From Acidimicrobiia bacterium (GTDB lineage Bacteria; Actinomycetota; Acidimicrobiia; Acidimicrobiales; Bin134): a stretch of 64,000 nucleotides of DNA. The position numbers and the translations under genes were made by a program. The stretch spans positions 1 to 64,000 of the forward strand of contig VYEX01000020.1 in NCBI GenBank assembly GCA_009842675.1. The letters are read 5' to 3'. Positions 1-9,375 of the stretch are shown here, in pieces (position 1 is the stretch's first letter; each line of letters opens with the position of its first letter). A model generated the notes under the pieces. The model was given only the letters and a program-made list of their open reading frames with translations. It did no database searches and was not told where the DNA came from.

Positions 1-1
1 C

Positions 2-244
2 GAAAAACAGAAAACCACAACAAACAGCCTGCGCGAAACCCAGGGTGAATCACTCCTAGCCCGAGACAAGGTCAGCCTCGACCTTTTCTGGCTCCGCGAC
101 GAAAGCCTCGAAGACATTGACAACCTCCCCGCCCCCGCCGTCCTAGCCGCCGAAATCGCCGAAGACCTCCAATCCGCCCTCACCGAAATTCAGGCGCTGG
201 CTGACAGTCTCGCCGTTGGCGTTGAGCCGTCCGAGTCGACATAG
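2..244 (+). CDS. hsdM: Type I restriction-modification system DNA methyltransferase subunit HsdM, C-terminal fragment (5' end outside window)
   Basis: Open frame from base 2 reads ...SLLARDKVSLDLFWLRDESLEDIDNLPAPAVLAAEIAEDLQSALTEIQ...; the DKVxLDxFWLxDESLED..LP.P..LAAEI.EDL motif is typical of HsdM C-termini. Confidence 0.8.
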   Translation, partial: EKQKTTTNSLRETQGESLLARDKVSLDLFWLRDESLEDIDNLPAPAVLAAEIAEDLQSALTEIQALADSLAVGVEPSEST

Positions 245-253
245 GAGAGACGA

Positions 254-1264
254 ATGCCAGACGATGAAGAGCGAGAGGACTCAAAAGGGTTCATAAGTTT
301 TCCGCCTACAACTGGGAGCCCGATTCACGTAGGCCGTAGGGATAGAGCCGAGAGAATCCGTGAGGCAATAAGCGACCTAAGGTTGGCCATCGACGGGTGT
401 GTTGCGCAACCGCCCGAGGATGTTGTCAACAGCGTCGGATCCCTTGCTCGACAATGCTCCATCTTTCTGCGAAAAATGGTATTGGACGACAATCGGAATC
501 TCCGGTTGCTTGATCATGACACTTGTCAAGCATTGGAATTGACTTTTGACAGGATTCGGAAAATTGCACATGATCGGAAAAGCATAACGTTAGTGCTATC
601 AGATCTCCTTGGGGGTCTGTTTGAAGCTACAAAACTCGACGAAGCTACTGGTGAGCCATTGGCATCCCACTTCATTCCCATTGGCCCTCAAAGACTCAGC
701 TTCGAAATAGAGTGGCCACTACCCGGATTTACAAATTGGCAACATGAGCGAACGAGAGAAAATCCTTGGGAGGTAAGGACGGAGGGGCTGTTCGATTCGG
801 ACCCTAGAGACCAAATTGAATGTGAACCTTGGCTCGGGCAACAGGTCGTAATATTTGATAACCAAGGTATAAACCTAGGAGACATAATCAAGCTAACTGC
901 GAATACAGAAGGAGCTCATTCGCCTCCGGTAGATCGGCTAATGAAGATCGGAGATCAGGAAGACAGCACTCGATTCCGAGTCGATAGAGACACTCGTATT
1001 CATATTCTGAACAACTTCACTGTCTGTGGTTTCAGGTACAACCACATAATTGTGATCCAAGCAGCGCTGTACCTGTACACGAAGCTGATTGGAAATACGG
1101 ATTTGGTGTCGGACTCGAAAGAAGTTGACATTCCAGTTTTTGGAGTCGTTCCAGATGATGTCTCCGCCGCTATTGAGGACTTTCTTCATTTCGATGGTGG
1201 TCTCATGTTGTCCTTGAGCGAAAGTGGCCAACACATATCCCACAGAGTCAGAGCGCCGAGGTAG
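254..1264 (+). CDS. Hypothetical protein directly downstream of hsdM, no recognised domain
   Basis: 336-aa ORF starting 9 bp after the hsdM stop, preceded by GGAGAG; visibly AT-richer than neighbouring genes. Confidence 0.7.
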   Translation: MPDDEEREDSKGFISFPPTTGSPIHVGRRDRAERIREAISDLRLAIDGCVAQPPEDVVNSVGSLARQCSIFLRKMVLDDNRNLRLLDHDTCQALELTFDRIRKIAHDRKSITLVLSDLLGGLFEATKLDEATGEPLASHFIPIGPQRLSFEIEWPLPGFTNWQHERTRENPWEVRTEGLFDSDPRDQIECEPWLGQQVVIFDNQGINLGDIIKLTANTEGAHSPPVDRLMKIGDQEDSTRFRVDRDTRIHILNNFTVCGFRYNHIIVIQAALYLYTKLIGNTDLVSDSKEVDIPVFGVVPDDVSAAIEDFLHFDGGLMLSLSESGQHISHRVRAPR

Positions 1265-1359
1265 TCAATGGTCGATCGCCTATTACGTCCGTTGGTCTCC
1301 GCCCCAGCGTTGTATGGTCTCATTGGGTCGAAGTTGGCGGGCTTGGGAGGACGGTCGAG

Positions 1360-1692
1360 ATGCAGAGGTTCACGTTCACGCTGACCGTAGAGGGTCGTGA
1401 TCTTCAGGCAGGTGAGGTTGTTGACGCGCTGTTTGACGCGGGCTGTGATGATGCGTTGGTCGGCTCGTCCGAGGGGGTTCAATTCTTGGACTTCGATCGT
1501 GAGGCCGGTTCCCTTGGGGAGGCAGTGCTGTCGGCGGTGGCAGATGTGGAGTCAGTAGAAGACCTATCGGTGACCGGAATCGCCGGTGCGAATTCGCTTA
1601 CCTAGGCCAAGAACGCTGCTCGTACTGAGCGGACCCCTGAGAGAGTTCGGCGCTTGGCTACAGGCAAGCGAAAGCCCGGTCACTCGGGCTGA
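1360..1692 (+). pseudogene. Small helix-turn-helix-like hypothetical protein interrupted by an in-frame TAG (81 aa + 28 aa)
   Basis: The 81-aa ORF stops at TAG 1603-1605; the same frame continues AKNAARTERTPERVRRLATGKRKPGHSG to TGA at 1690-1692, resembling the R(T)xESVRxLxxGKRGPG segment of small actinobacterial DNA-binding proteins. Confidence 0.45.
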
Positions 1693-1758
1693 TGTGGTTG
1701 GCTCGGCGGGCGGTCTCGACGGCGGATCGGCTTAGTCGAGTCCTAACTCAGCCTTGGC

Positions 1759-2097
1759 CTATTCCCAGGGCACAAAGTTGTCTTCGGCTAGCGCCGCAGC
1801 AAGTTTCCGGCGGTCCTCGGCGTCTTCTGCGACGTCGACAAGCCAGTCAAATGCGTTTGGGCCAATGATCTGGTCGGTGTCGTGGCGCATCTTGTCGGGG
1901 TCGACGTAGTCCAGTTGGCGCCATCGGTTGAGCAGGGCTTCGCGGTCTGGGCTCTGGTGGTGCGCAGGTTGGGGTTCAGTCTCGGGATGGTCAGGTTGGG
2001 CCACGACGAAAGAGTATTTGCTGCTTGATACAGGGCTGGCGACAATTTGCCTAGTCGTCGGTTCCTGTCTGCCAGTTGCCTTGAAATGCATGGACAT
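1759..2097 (-). CDS. Small hypothetical protein
   Basis: 112-aa ORF; the C-terminal half (RWRQLDYVDPDKMRHDTDQIIGPNAFDWLVDVAEDAEDRRKLAAALAEDNFVPWE) has protein-like composition; start codon uncertain. Confidence 0.45.
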   Translation of the reverse strand: MSMHFKATGRQEPTTRQIVASPVSSSKYSFVVAQPDHPETEPQPAHHQSPDREALLNRWRQLDYVDPDKMRHDTDQIIGPNAFDWLVDVAEDAEDRRKLAAALAEDNFVPWE

Positions 2098-2169
2098 ATA
2101 CTGTCGAGTAAGAATCTATCGCACCCGGTGATCAGGGCGCCCTGGCAATTCGCATAACGAGGAAGACTC

Positions 2170-2544
2170 ATGATGGGTCCATTCCTGACGGGGGTGACGA
2201 TCGGTTGTTTTGGGCTGATGATGCTCAACATGGGGTTGTGCTTCCCGGTTCTGAGAAACAAGTGGTACCGGCGGCGGTTGGCGAAGGTGCGGGCCGTTGG
2301 TCCGGATGGGACGGTGGTCACCAAAGACGACATTCGCCGTGAGCTCATGCGGGATCCGGTAGCGGCCGACCTGTTTGCCGACGACGACACCCCCGATGAC
2401 GTGGCCCGGTACCTGTTCCTGGAAGCTGAGCGGCGGGCCATGTTGCGAAAGTGCAACCGGCTCGACGATGACGAGAACGACTTCTTCGCCCCGCCTCGCC
2501 GTTCCGGTCCCGACCCGGGGTTTCGGGGCTGCAACGAGATGTGA
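2170..2544 (+). CDS. Hypothetical protein with N-terminal membrane segment
   Basis: 124-aa ORF, hydrophobic N-terminus MMGPFLTGVTIGCFGLMMLNMGLCFPVL followed by a charged tail. Confidence 0.5.
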   Translation: MMGPFLTGVTIGCFGLMMLNMGLCFPVLRNKWYRRRLAKVRAVGPDGTVVTKDDIRRELMRDPVAADLFADDDTPDDVARYLFLEAERRAMLRKCNRLDDDENDFFAPPRRSGPDPGFRGCNEM

Positions 2545-2610
2545 GCGGCCTGGTTCTATGGCAGGCCACTAATCTCCCTCCGGCAAAGACCGCGGAGGAG
2601 TAGGCCACGC

Positions 2611-4155
2611 ATGTATCCGGGACATCATGCCCGCACAACGCCGGACAAGGCGGCGCAGATCATGGCCAGTACCGGGGAGGTAACCACCTACCGGGAGCTG
2701 GATGAGGCGGCCAACCGCTTAGCCCAACTGCTGTACGGCCGGGGGCTGCGGGAGGGGGACCACATCTCGATACTGGCCGAGAACCATCCCCGCTACTACG
2801 AGGCATTTTGGGCGGCGATGATCTCGGGGCTTTACTTCACCACCATCAACCGGTACCTGTCGCCCGAGGAGGCGGCCTATCTGGTCAACGACAGCGGCTC
2901 CAGCGTGCTGATTACCACCAACGCGATGGCCAACACGGCTGCACAATTGCTCGACCTGATCCCCGACTGCCAGCACCGGCTGATGATGGACGGCAATGCC
3001 GACGGCTTTGAGTCGTATGAGGATGCCGTGGCGGACATGCCGAGCGAGCCTCTGCCCCGACTGCCCAAAGGGGCGGTGATGCTGTACTCCTCGGGTACCA
3101 CCGGCAAGCCCAAGGGGATTCTGCGGCCTCTGCCCGGTGTCGAAGTGCACGATGACAGCCTCTCGGGCATCAGCATGCTTGAGCGCCACCTCCTCGGAAT
3201 GAGCGAGGACTCTGTCTATCTGTCTCCGGCGCCCCTCTACCACTCTGCCCCCTTGATGTGGAACGCCGGCCTGCACGAGTTGGGGGGCACGTTGGTGATC
3301 ATGGACCGATTCGACCCTGAAAGCTTCTTGGCTTACGTGGAGCAGTATTCGGCGACCGACAGCCAGCTCGTGCCCACCATGTTTATCCGCATGCTCAAGC
3401 TGCCCGAGGAAGTCCGCAACCGCTATGACCTGTCATCGCTGAAGATGGCGGTCCACGCTGCCGCCCCTTGTCCGGTGGCGGTCAAAGAGCAGATGATCGA
3501 GTGGTGGGGGCCCATCATCCAGGAGTACTACGCCGCCACTGAGGGCAGCGGGCTGTGCTTTATCGGCCCCGAGGACTGGCTGGCGCACAAGGGGTCGGTG
3601 GGCAAGGCCATGATGGGAACCCTCCACATTTGCGACGACGACGGCCAAGAGCTCCCTACTGGAGAGCCAGGACTCGTCTACTTCGACCAAGAGACCCCGC
3701 CATTCGAGTATCACGGCGACCCGGAGAAGACCAAGGATTCCCGCCACCCCGAGTACAGCAGCTGGACCACGGTGGGCGACATCGGATACGTCGACGAGGA
3801 GGGCTATCTCTACCTCACCGACCGGGCCACATTCATGATCATCAGCGGCGGGGTCAACATCTACCCCCAGGAGATCGAGGCCTGCTTCGCCCTGCACCCC
3901 AAGGTGGCCGACGTGGCGGTGTTCGGGCTGCCCGACGAGGAGATGGGGGAGTATGTCCACGCGGTGGTCCAACTTGAAGACGGTGTTGAGGGGACCGATG
4001 ACTTGGCTGAGGAACTGCGATCCTACGCCCGCCAGCAACTAGCAGGATTCAAGGTGCCGAGGGTGGTGGACTTCCGTGCCGACTTTCCCCGCCTGCCCAC
4101 CGGCAAGCTCTATAAGAAGCCCTTGCGGGAGGAGTATCTGGCCCGACTGTCGTAG
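2611..4155 (+). CDS. Acyl-CoA synthetase (AMP-dependent ligase family)
   Basis: 514 aa; AMP-binding motif YSSGTTGKPKG, plus YYAATEGSG, GDIGYVDEEGYLYLTDR and PRLPTGKLYKK. Confidence 0.93.
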   Translation: MYPGHHARTTPDKAAQIMASTGEVTTYRELDEAANRLAQLLYGRGLREGDHISILAENHPRYYEAFWAAMISGLYFTTINRYLSPEEAAYLVNDSGSSVLITTNAMANTAAQLLDLIPDCQHRLMMDGNADGFESYEDAVADMPSEPLPRLPKGAVMLYSSGTTGKPKGILRPLPGVEVHDDSLSGISMLERHLLGMSEDSVYLSPAPLYHSAPLMWNAGLHELGGTLVIMDRFDPESFLAYVEQYSATDSQLVPTMFIRMLKLPEEVRNRYDLSSLKMAVHAAAPCPVAVKEQMIEWWGPIIQEYYAATEGSGLCFIGPEDWLAHKGSVGKAMMGTLHICDDDGQELPTGEPGLVYFDQETPPFEYHGDPEKTKDSRHPEYSSWTTVGDIGYVDEEGYLYLTDRATFMIISGGVNIYPQEIEACFALHPKVADVAVFGLPDEEMGEYVHAVVQLEDGVEGTDDLAEELRSYARQQLAGFKVPRVVDFRADFPRLPTGKLYKKPLREEYLARLS

Positions 4156-4221
4156 TTGCACTCTCGTAGCCACTGCTTCGCCAGTTCCAGTCGGAATTGC
4201 TCCGAAAGTTAGAGTTGGGCA

Positions 4222-5388
4222 ATGGCCTACACCGACGACGCGATCCGGGACTTGACCCGACGGGTCTTCGATCTGTGGCAAGACAACACCACCGATCTGG
4301 CCCCCGACGTGATGCGCCAGTCGGTCGACGCCTACCTTGACCAGCCCCGATTCGAGTACGAGGTCGAGCGGATCTTCAAACACCTGCCCCTGGCTCTGGC
4401 GATCAGCTCAGAGCTTCCTGCTCCGGACACCTACAAGGCCATGGACGTCATGGGCGTGCCGCTGCTACTCACCCGGGGCGCCGACGGCGCGGCCCGGGCC
4501 TTTCTGAACGTCTGCCGCCATCGTGGTTCGCCACTGTGCGAGCCCGGTTCGGGGTCAGCCCAACGCCTGACCTGTCCCTACCACGCTTGGTCTTACGACA
4601 CCGCCGGCGACTTGGTCGGCATGTTCGGAGCCCACACCTTCGGCGACGTAGACCGCGACCACCTCGCGCTCACCCCGCTGGCCTGTGCCGAGAAGGCCGG
4701 CTTCGTGTTCGCCTGCCTCACCCCCGGCGTCACCTTCGACATCGACACCTTCCTTGGAGACTTCGCCCCCTACGTGGCCGCCCTCGAGCTTGACCAGTGG
4801 CACATCTTCGAGCAGCGCATCCTCGACGGCCCGGGCTGGAAGGTGGCGTGGGACGGATATTTGGAGGGGTATCACCAGGAGCGGCTGCACCCCAAGACCG
4901 TTGGATTGAACACCATCGGCAACCTCATGGCCCACGACACCTGGGGGCCGCACCAGCGCATCGTGTTTGGACGCAAGTCGTTACCCAAACTGGTCGACCA
5001 GCCCGAGGAAGAGTGGGACCTAGACGAGCACATTCGCCTGATCCACTCCATTTTCCCCAACGTCTCGATCTCGGGGATCCTGGGCGACTACTGCCTGCTG
5101 AGCCAGCTCTTCCCCGGACCAACCGTCGACACCAGCCTCACCATCCAGACCGTGCTGTGCCGCCATGAGCCGACCACAGAAGAAGAGCAGAAAGTGGCCG
5201 AGCAATTCAGCGCCTTGGTGCTTCAGGCGGTGCGCGACGAGGACTACTGGGTGGGATTCCAGATCCAGAACGCCCTCAAGAGCGGAGCCACCTCAGAGGT
5301 GCTCTTCGGGCGCAATGAGCCCAGCTTGCAGCACTATCACCACGCGGTGGAGCGCTACGCCGAGCTGAGTGTTGACCGGGAAACCTAG
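4222..5388 (+). CDS. Aromatic ring-hydroxylating dioxygenase alpha subunit (Rieske [2Fe-2S])
   Basis: Rieske motif CRHRGSPLC...CPYHAWSYD and catalytic-domain EGYHQERLHP. Confidence 0.92.
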   Translation: MAYTDDAIRDLTRRVFDLWQDNTTDLAPDVMRQSVDAYLDQPRFEYEVERIFKHLPLALAISSELPAPDTYKAMDVMGVPLLLTRGADGAARAFLNVCRHRGSPLCEPGSGSAQRLTCPYHAWSYDTAGDLVGMFGAHTFGDVDRDHLALTPLACAEKAGFVFACLTPGVTFDIDTFLGDFAPYVAALELDQWHIFEQRILDGPGWKVAWDGYLEGYHQERLHPKTVGLNTIGNLMAHDTWGPHQRIVFGRKSLPKLVDQPEEEWDLDEHIRLIHSIFPNVSISGILGDYCLLSQLFPGPTVDTSLTIQTVLCRHEPTTEEEQKVAEQFSALVLQAVRDEDYWVGFQIQNALKSGATSEVLFGRNEPSLQHYHHAVERYAELSVDRET

Positions 5389-6479
5389 GTAATACTCAGC
5401 ATCCGGTCGAGGGCGACGCGGGCGTCGGCCGCAATGTCCGGCTCGACGGTGATGCGATTGCGGACTTTGCCCTCCGCCAGGCCTTCCAGCGTCCAGGCCA
5501 AGTGGGCGGCGTCGATGCGGAACATGGTCGAGCACGGGCAGATCAGCGGGTCGAGCGACACCACTGTCTTGTCAGGGGTCTCGTCGTTCAGCCGGTTCAC
5601 CAGGTGGATTTCGGTGCCCACGCCGATGACCGAGCCAGTCGGGGCGGCGGCCACCGCTTTGATGATGTAGTCGGTGGAGCCCACCTGGTCGGCCAGAGCG
5701 CATACCTCTCGGCTGCATTCGGGGTGGACCACCACAATCCCATCAGGGTGTTCGGCCCGGAACGCGGCCACATGGTCGGGCTGGAACCGCTGGTGCACCG
5801 AGCAGTGCCCTTTCCACAGCAACAGCACCGACTCCTTGCACTCGGCTTCGGTCAGCCCGCCCAAATCGAATCGGGGGTTCCACACCGCCATGTGGCTCTC
5901 GTCGTAGCCCATGTCGAATCCGGTGTTGCGTCCCAAGTGCTGGTCGGGGAAGAAGAGCACCTGGTCGCCCCGCTCCAGCGCCCACGTCAAAACCGCTCGG
6001 GCGTTGGACGAAGTGCATACTGCACCGCCGTGGCGGGCCACGAATGCCTTCAGGTTGGCGGCAGAGTTCATATAGGTGATTGGCACTACCCGGTCGATGT
6101 CCACCACTCGGGCCAGCTCGTCCCAGGCTTCCTCCACTTGGTCGATGTCGGCCATGTCGGCCATGGAGCAGCCGGCGTTCAGGTCGGGGAGCACCACCTG
6201 CTGGTGGTCGCCAGTCAAGATGTCGGCCGATTCGGCCATGAAGTGCACACCGCAGAACACGATGTACTCGGCCTCGGGACGCTGCTGAGCCAGCACCGAC
6301 AGCCGGAACGAGTCTCCGCGGGCATCGGCCCACTCCATGACCTCGTCGCGTTGGTAGTGGTGCCCGAGAATGAACAGCCGGTCGCCCAGGGCGTTTTTCG
6401 CGTCGCCGATCCAGCCCGCCAATTGCTGGGGCGATGCCGTTGTGTACCGCTCAGGGAGCGGACGCTGAACGCGCAACAT
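5385..6479 (-). CDS. nadA: Quinolinate synthase A
   Basis: LGHHYQRDEVMEWADARGDS, VFCGVHFMAESADIL, ECSREVCALADQVGST, NAxCPCSTM-type motifs; start placed at MLRVQRPLPERY within a longer ORF (to 6614). Confidence 0.9.
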   Translation of the reverse strand: MLRVQRPLPERYTTASPQQLAGWIGDAKNALGDRLFILGHHYQRDEVMEWADARGDSFRLSVLAQQRPEAEYIVFCGVHFMAESADILTGDHQQVVLPDLNAGCSMADMADIDQVEEAWDELARVVDIDRVVPITYMNSAANLKAFVARHGGAVCTSSNARAVLTWALERGDQVLFFPDQHLGRNTGFDMGYDESHMAVWNPRFDLGGLTEAECKESVLLLWKGHCSVHQRFQPDHVAAFRAEHPDGIVVVHPECSREVCALADQVGSTDYIIKAVAAAPTGSVIGVGTEIHLVNRLNDETPDKTVVSLDPLICPCSTMFRIDAAHLAWTLEGLAEGKVRNRITVEPDIAADARVALDRMLSIT

Positions 6480-6701
6480 GTTTTGGGAACCTCCAGGAGG
6501 TACGGGAACTCCAATTAGCAGCCGGTGGGGACAGCCGGGTCGCCTCGCCACGGGGATGTCGGCCTCAGAGTTCGATATGTCGCCGGATACCCGGCCGGCG
6601 TGGATAGAAATCATATCCGCCTAACACTCCCAATGAAAAGGGAAGCGTCGCGCCGTTGCTGGGCAATCCGGGGGCTGCTCGACTCGTAGGATGGGCAGAG
6701 C

Positions 6702-8561
6702 ATGCTGAACCGCCCGCCCTCCGGCACCATCCCTGATGCCGCAGGTTCGTACCAGTTCAAAGACCGCCACGGACGGCTCATTTACGTGGGCAAGGCCAAG
6801 AGCCTGCGGTCCCGGCTGGGCAGCTATTTCCAGAATCCGGCCTACATGCCGCCCCGCACCGCCCAGATGGTGGCCGAGGCCGAATCGGTGGAGTGGATCC
6901 AGGTGGATACCGAGGTGGAGGCGCTGATGCTGGAGTACAGCCTCATCCAGCAGCACCAGCCCCGGTTCAACGTCCGCTACCGGGACGACAAGAGTTACCC
7001 GTTTCTGTGCGTGACCATGGTGGACGAGTGGCCCCGGGCCATGGTCATCCGGGGCCGCAAGAAGAAGGGCAACCGCTATTTCGGGCCCTACGGCCACGCC
7101 TACGCCATCCGGGAGACCCTCGACCAACTGCTGCGCACTTTCCCCATTCGCACATGCAGCGACAACAAGTTCAACCACCACACCCGCTTGGGTCGGCCGT
7201 GTCTGCTGTACCACATTGAGAAGTGCGCCGGGCCGTGCGTGGGCGAGGTGGAGCGGGAGCGCTACGACGAGATGGTGGATGACCTGCTGGCTTTCCTCGG
7301 CGGCGACACCGACGAGGTGGTGAAGCGGCTGGAGGACGATATGGCCCAGGCCTCCGCGGCCCTGGAGTTCGAGCAGGCCGCCCGCAGCCGGGACCGCCTG
7401 GCCAGCGTGCGCAAGGCCATCGAGGGCCAGCAGATGGTGGGGGCCCGCTCGGAGGACTACGACGTGGTCGGCCTGGTGGACGACGAGCTGGAAGCCGCCT
7501 GCCAGGTGTTCTACGTCCGCAAAGGCCGGGTGATGGGCCGCCGGGGATTCATCGTGGACAAGGCGGGCGACCTCACTCGCGACGAGTTGGTGAGCCGGGT
7601 GCTAGAGCGGCTGTATTTCGAGGAGAACCCGCTGGGCAGTCCCAAGCAAGTGCTGGTTCCCGACATGCCCGACAACCAGGGCCTGTACGAAGAGTGGCTG
7701 CGGGAACAGCGGGGATCCAAGGTGGCCATCTCGGTGCCCCAGCGGGGTGCCAAGCGCAAGCTCCAAGAGACGGTGGCCCGCAACGCGGCCGATGCCTTTG
7801 CCCGGCACCGGCTCAAACGCAGCACCGACCACAACAGCCGGGCCCGGGCCCTCAACGACCTCCAGAACTGCCTGGGTCTGCCCGAAGCCCCCCTGCGGAT
7901 CGAGTGCTACGACATGAGCCACCTCCAGGGGTCCGACTATGTGGGCTCGATGGTGGTGATGGAGGACGGCCTACCCCGCAAGTCGGAATACCGCCGGTTC
8001 AAGGTGCGCACGGTGGGCGGCAACGACGACTACGCCGCCATGGAAGAGGTGCTTACTCGGCGGTTGACCAACTACCTAGACGAGCGGGACCGACCGGTGG
8101 AGGAGAAGGGGAAGTTCGCCTATCCGCCCCAATTGCTGGTGGTGGACGGCGGCAAGGGCCAACTGGGCGTGGCCGAGCGGGTATTGGCCGAGTTGGGCCT
8201 CGATGGAGAGATTTTCCCCGCCGGGCTGGCCAAAGAGTTCGAGCAGGTCTACGTGCCGGGCCGGGCCGCTCCGGTGGAGATCCCGAGGCCGTCGGAGAGT
8301 CTGTACCTGCTTCAGCGCATACGAGACGAGAGCCACCGGTTTGCCAACGACTACCACCGCCAGCTCCGGGGCAAGCGGATGACCCGATCCTCGCTGGACG
8401 GCATTGCCGGCCTCGGTCCCACTCGACGAGCTCGTCTGGTGAAGGAGTTGGGCGGAGTGCGGGCAGTGGAACGGGCAACCCTGGACGACCTGCTGGCCCT
8501 CAGCTGGCTCCCCGATGCGGTGGCTCACGCGATCAACGAGAAACTCCACGGGCCCCAATGA
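6702..8561 (+). CDS. uvrC: Excinuclease ABC subunit C
   Basis: 619 aa; GIY-YIG domain (GSYQFKDRHGRLIYVGKAKSLRSRL), C-terminal RNase H-like domain (IECYDMSHLQGSDYVGSMVV, VVDGGKGQLG) and HhH end. Confidence 0.97.
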   Translation: MLNRPPSGTIPDAAGSYQFKDRHGRLIYVGKAKSLRSRLGSYFQNPAYMPPRTAQMVAEAESVEWIQVDTEVEALMLEYSLIQQHQPRFNVRYRDDKSYPFLCVTMVDEWPRAMVIRGRKKKGNRYFGPYGHAYAIRETLDQLLRTFPIRTCSDNKFNHHTRLGRPCLLYHIEKCAGPCVGEVERERYDEMVDDLLAFLGGDTDEVVKRLEDDMAQASAALEFEQAARSRDRLASVRKAIEGQQMVGARSEDYDVVGLVDDELEAACQVFYVRKGRVMGRRGFIVDKAGDLTRDELVSRVLERLYFEENPLGSPKQVLVPDMPDNQGLYEEWLREQRGSKVAISVPQRGAKRKLQETVARNAADAFARHRLKRSTDHNSRARALNDLQNCLGLPEAPLRIECYDMSHLQGSDYVGSMVVMEDGLPRKSEYRRFKVRTVGGNDDYAAMEEVLTRRLTNYLDERDRPVEEKGKFAYPPQLLVVDGGKGQLGVAERVLAELGLDGEIFPAGLAKEFEQVYVPGRAAPVEIPRPSESLYLLQRIRDESHRFANDYHRQLRGKRMTRSSLDGIAGLGPTRRARLVKELGGVRAVERATLDDLLALSWLPDAVAHAINEKLHGPQ

Positions 8562-9310
8562 CCCAAGAGCACCCAAATGAAGATCTTTGGGAGCGTCACG
8601 CCGGCTGGTGGCAGGATCAGTGCACCGACGGTGCCGATCCCGAGTACGCCGAGTTGATCGTCCCGTTGGCCGCAGAGCTCCTGGCCGGGTACGACCGAGT
8701 CCTGGACGTGGGAGCTGGTGAAGGGCAGCTGTCTCGATTGGCGGATGAACAGGGGGCGTCCTTGGTAGTGGGAGTTGATCCCACCAAGGCCCAATTGAGC
8801 AAAGCCGCTCAACGCGCTGGGGGACCGGTCTATGTGCGGGCAAGTGCCGAGGCACTGCCGCTGGCCTCTGGGTCATTCGACGCTGCGGTGGCCTGCCTGG
8901 TGTTCGAGCACATCGAGGCCATGGACACCGCCGTGGCCGAGGCCTCCCGAACACTGCTCGACGGCGGGCGATTCCTGTTGTTCCTGAACCATCCGCTGCT
9001 GCAAACCCCCGACAGCGGATGGATCGACGACCATGTCCTAGACCCTCCCGAGCAGTATTGGCGGATCGGGGCCTACTTGCGGGAGAGCGTGATGATCGAA
9101 GAGGTGCAAAAGGACGTGTTCCTGCCGTTCGTTCACCGTCCGTTGAGTCGCTATGTGAACGCCTTGCTCGACGCCGGACTGGCCATCGACCGCATGCTGG
9201 AACCGGCGCCGCCGTCGGGATTTCTGGCCGCCGCTCCTGAGTATCCCCAGGCCGAGTCCATTCCCCGCCTGTTGGTGCTGGTCTGTCGAAAGGTACCGCC
9301 AGCAGGGTGA
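8558..9310 (+). CDS. Class I SAM-dependent methyltransferase
   Basis: Starts MTQEHPNEDLWERHAGWWQDQC at an ATGA overlap with uvrC, inside the longer frame 7694..9310; motif I VLDVGAGEGQLS. Confidence 0.88.
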   Translation: MTQEHPNEDLWERHAGWWQDQCTDGADPEYAELIVPLAAELLAGYDRVLDVGAGEGQLSRLADEQGASLVVGVDPTKAQLSKAAQRAGGPVYVRASAEALPLASGSFDAAVACLVFEHIEAMDTAVAEASRTLLDGGRFLLFLNHPLLQTPDSGWIDDHVLDPPEQYWRIGAYLRESVMIEEVQKDVFLPFVHRPLSRYVNALLDAGLAIDRMLEPAPPSGFLAAAPEYPQAESIPRLLVLVCRKVPPAG

Positions 9311-9375
9311 CCCACCGGTCTCCAACGGTGTTTTGGGAATATCCGAAGCGATCCCATCTCGACCGTTAGCCTGAA

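Noticed and set aside
1788-2534. 248-aa minus-strand ORF 1788..2534
   Set aside because: Ser/Arg/Pro-rich low-complexity frame overlapping two more protein-like ORFs; likely spurious.
5502-6518. 338-aa plus-strand ORF opposite nadA
   Set aside because: Shadow ORF antisense to a well-supported nadA; His/Val/Gly-rich composition typical of antisense frames in high-GC DNA.
7694-8557. N-terminal part of the 538-aa plus-strand ORF 7694..9310
   Set aside because: Out-of-frame read-through of uvrC with low-complexity Gly/Arg/Pro composition; the real gene starts at 8558 with a methyltransferase N-terminus.
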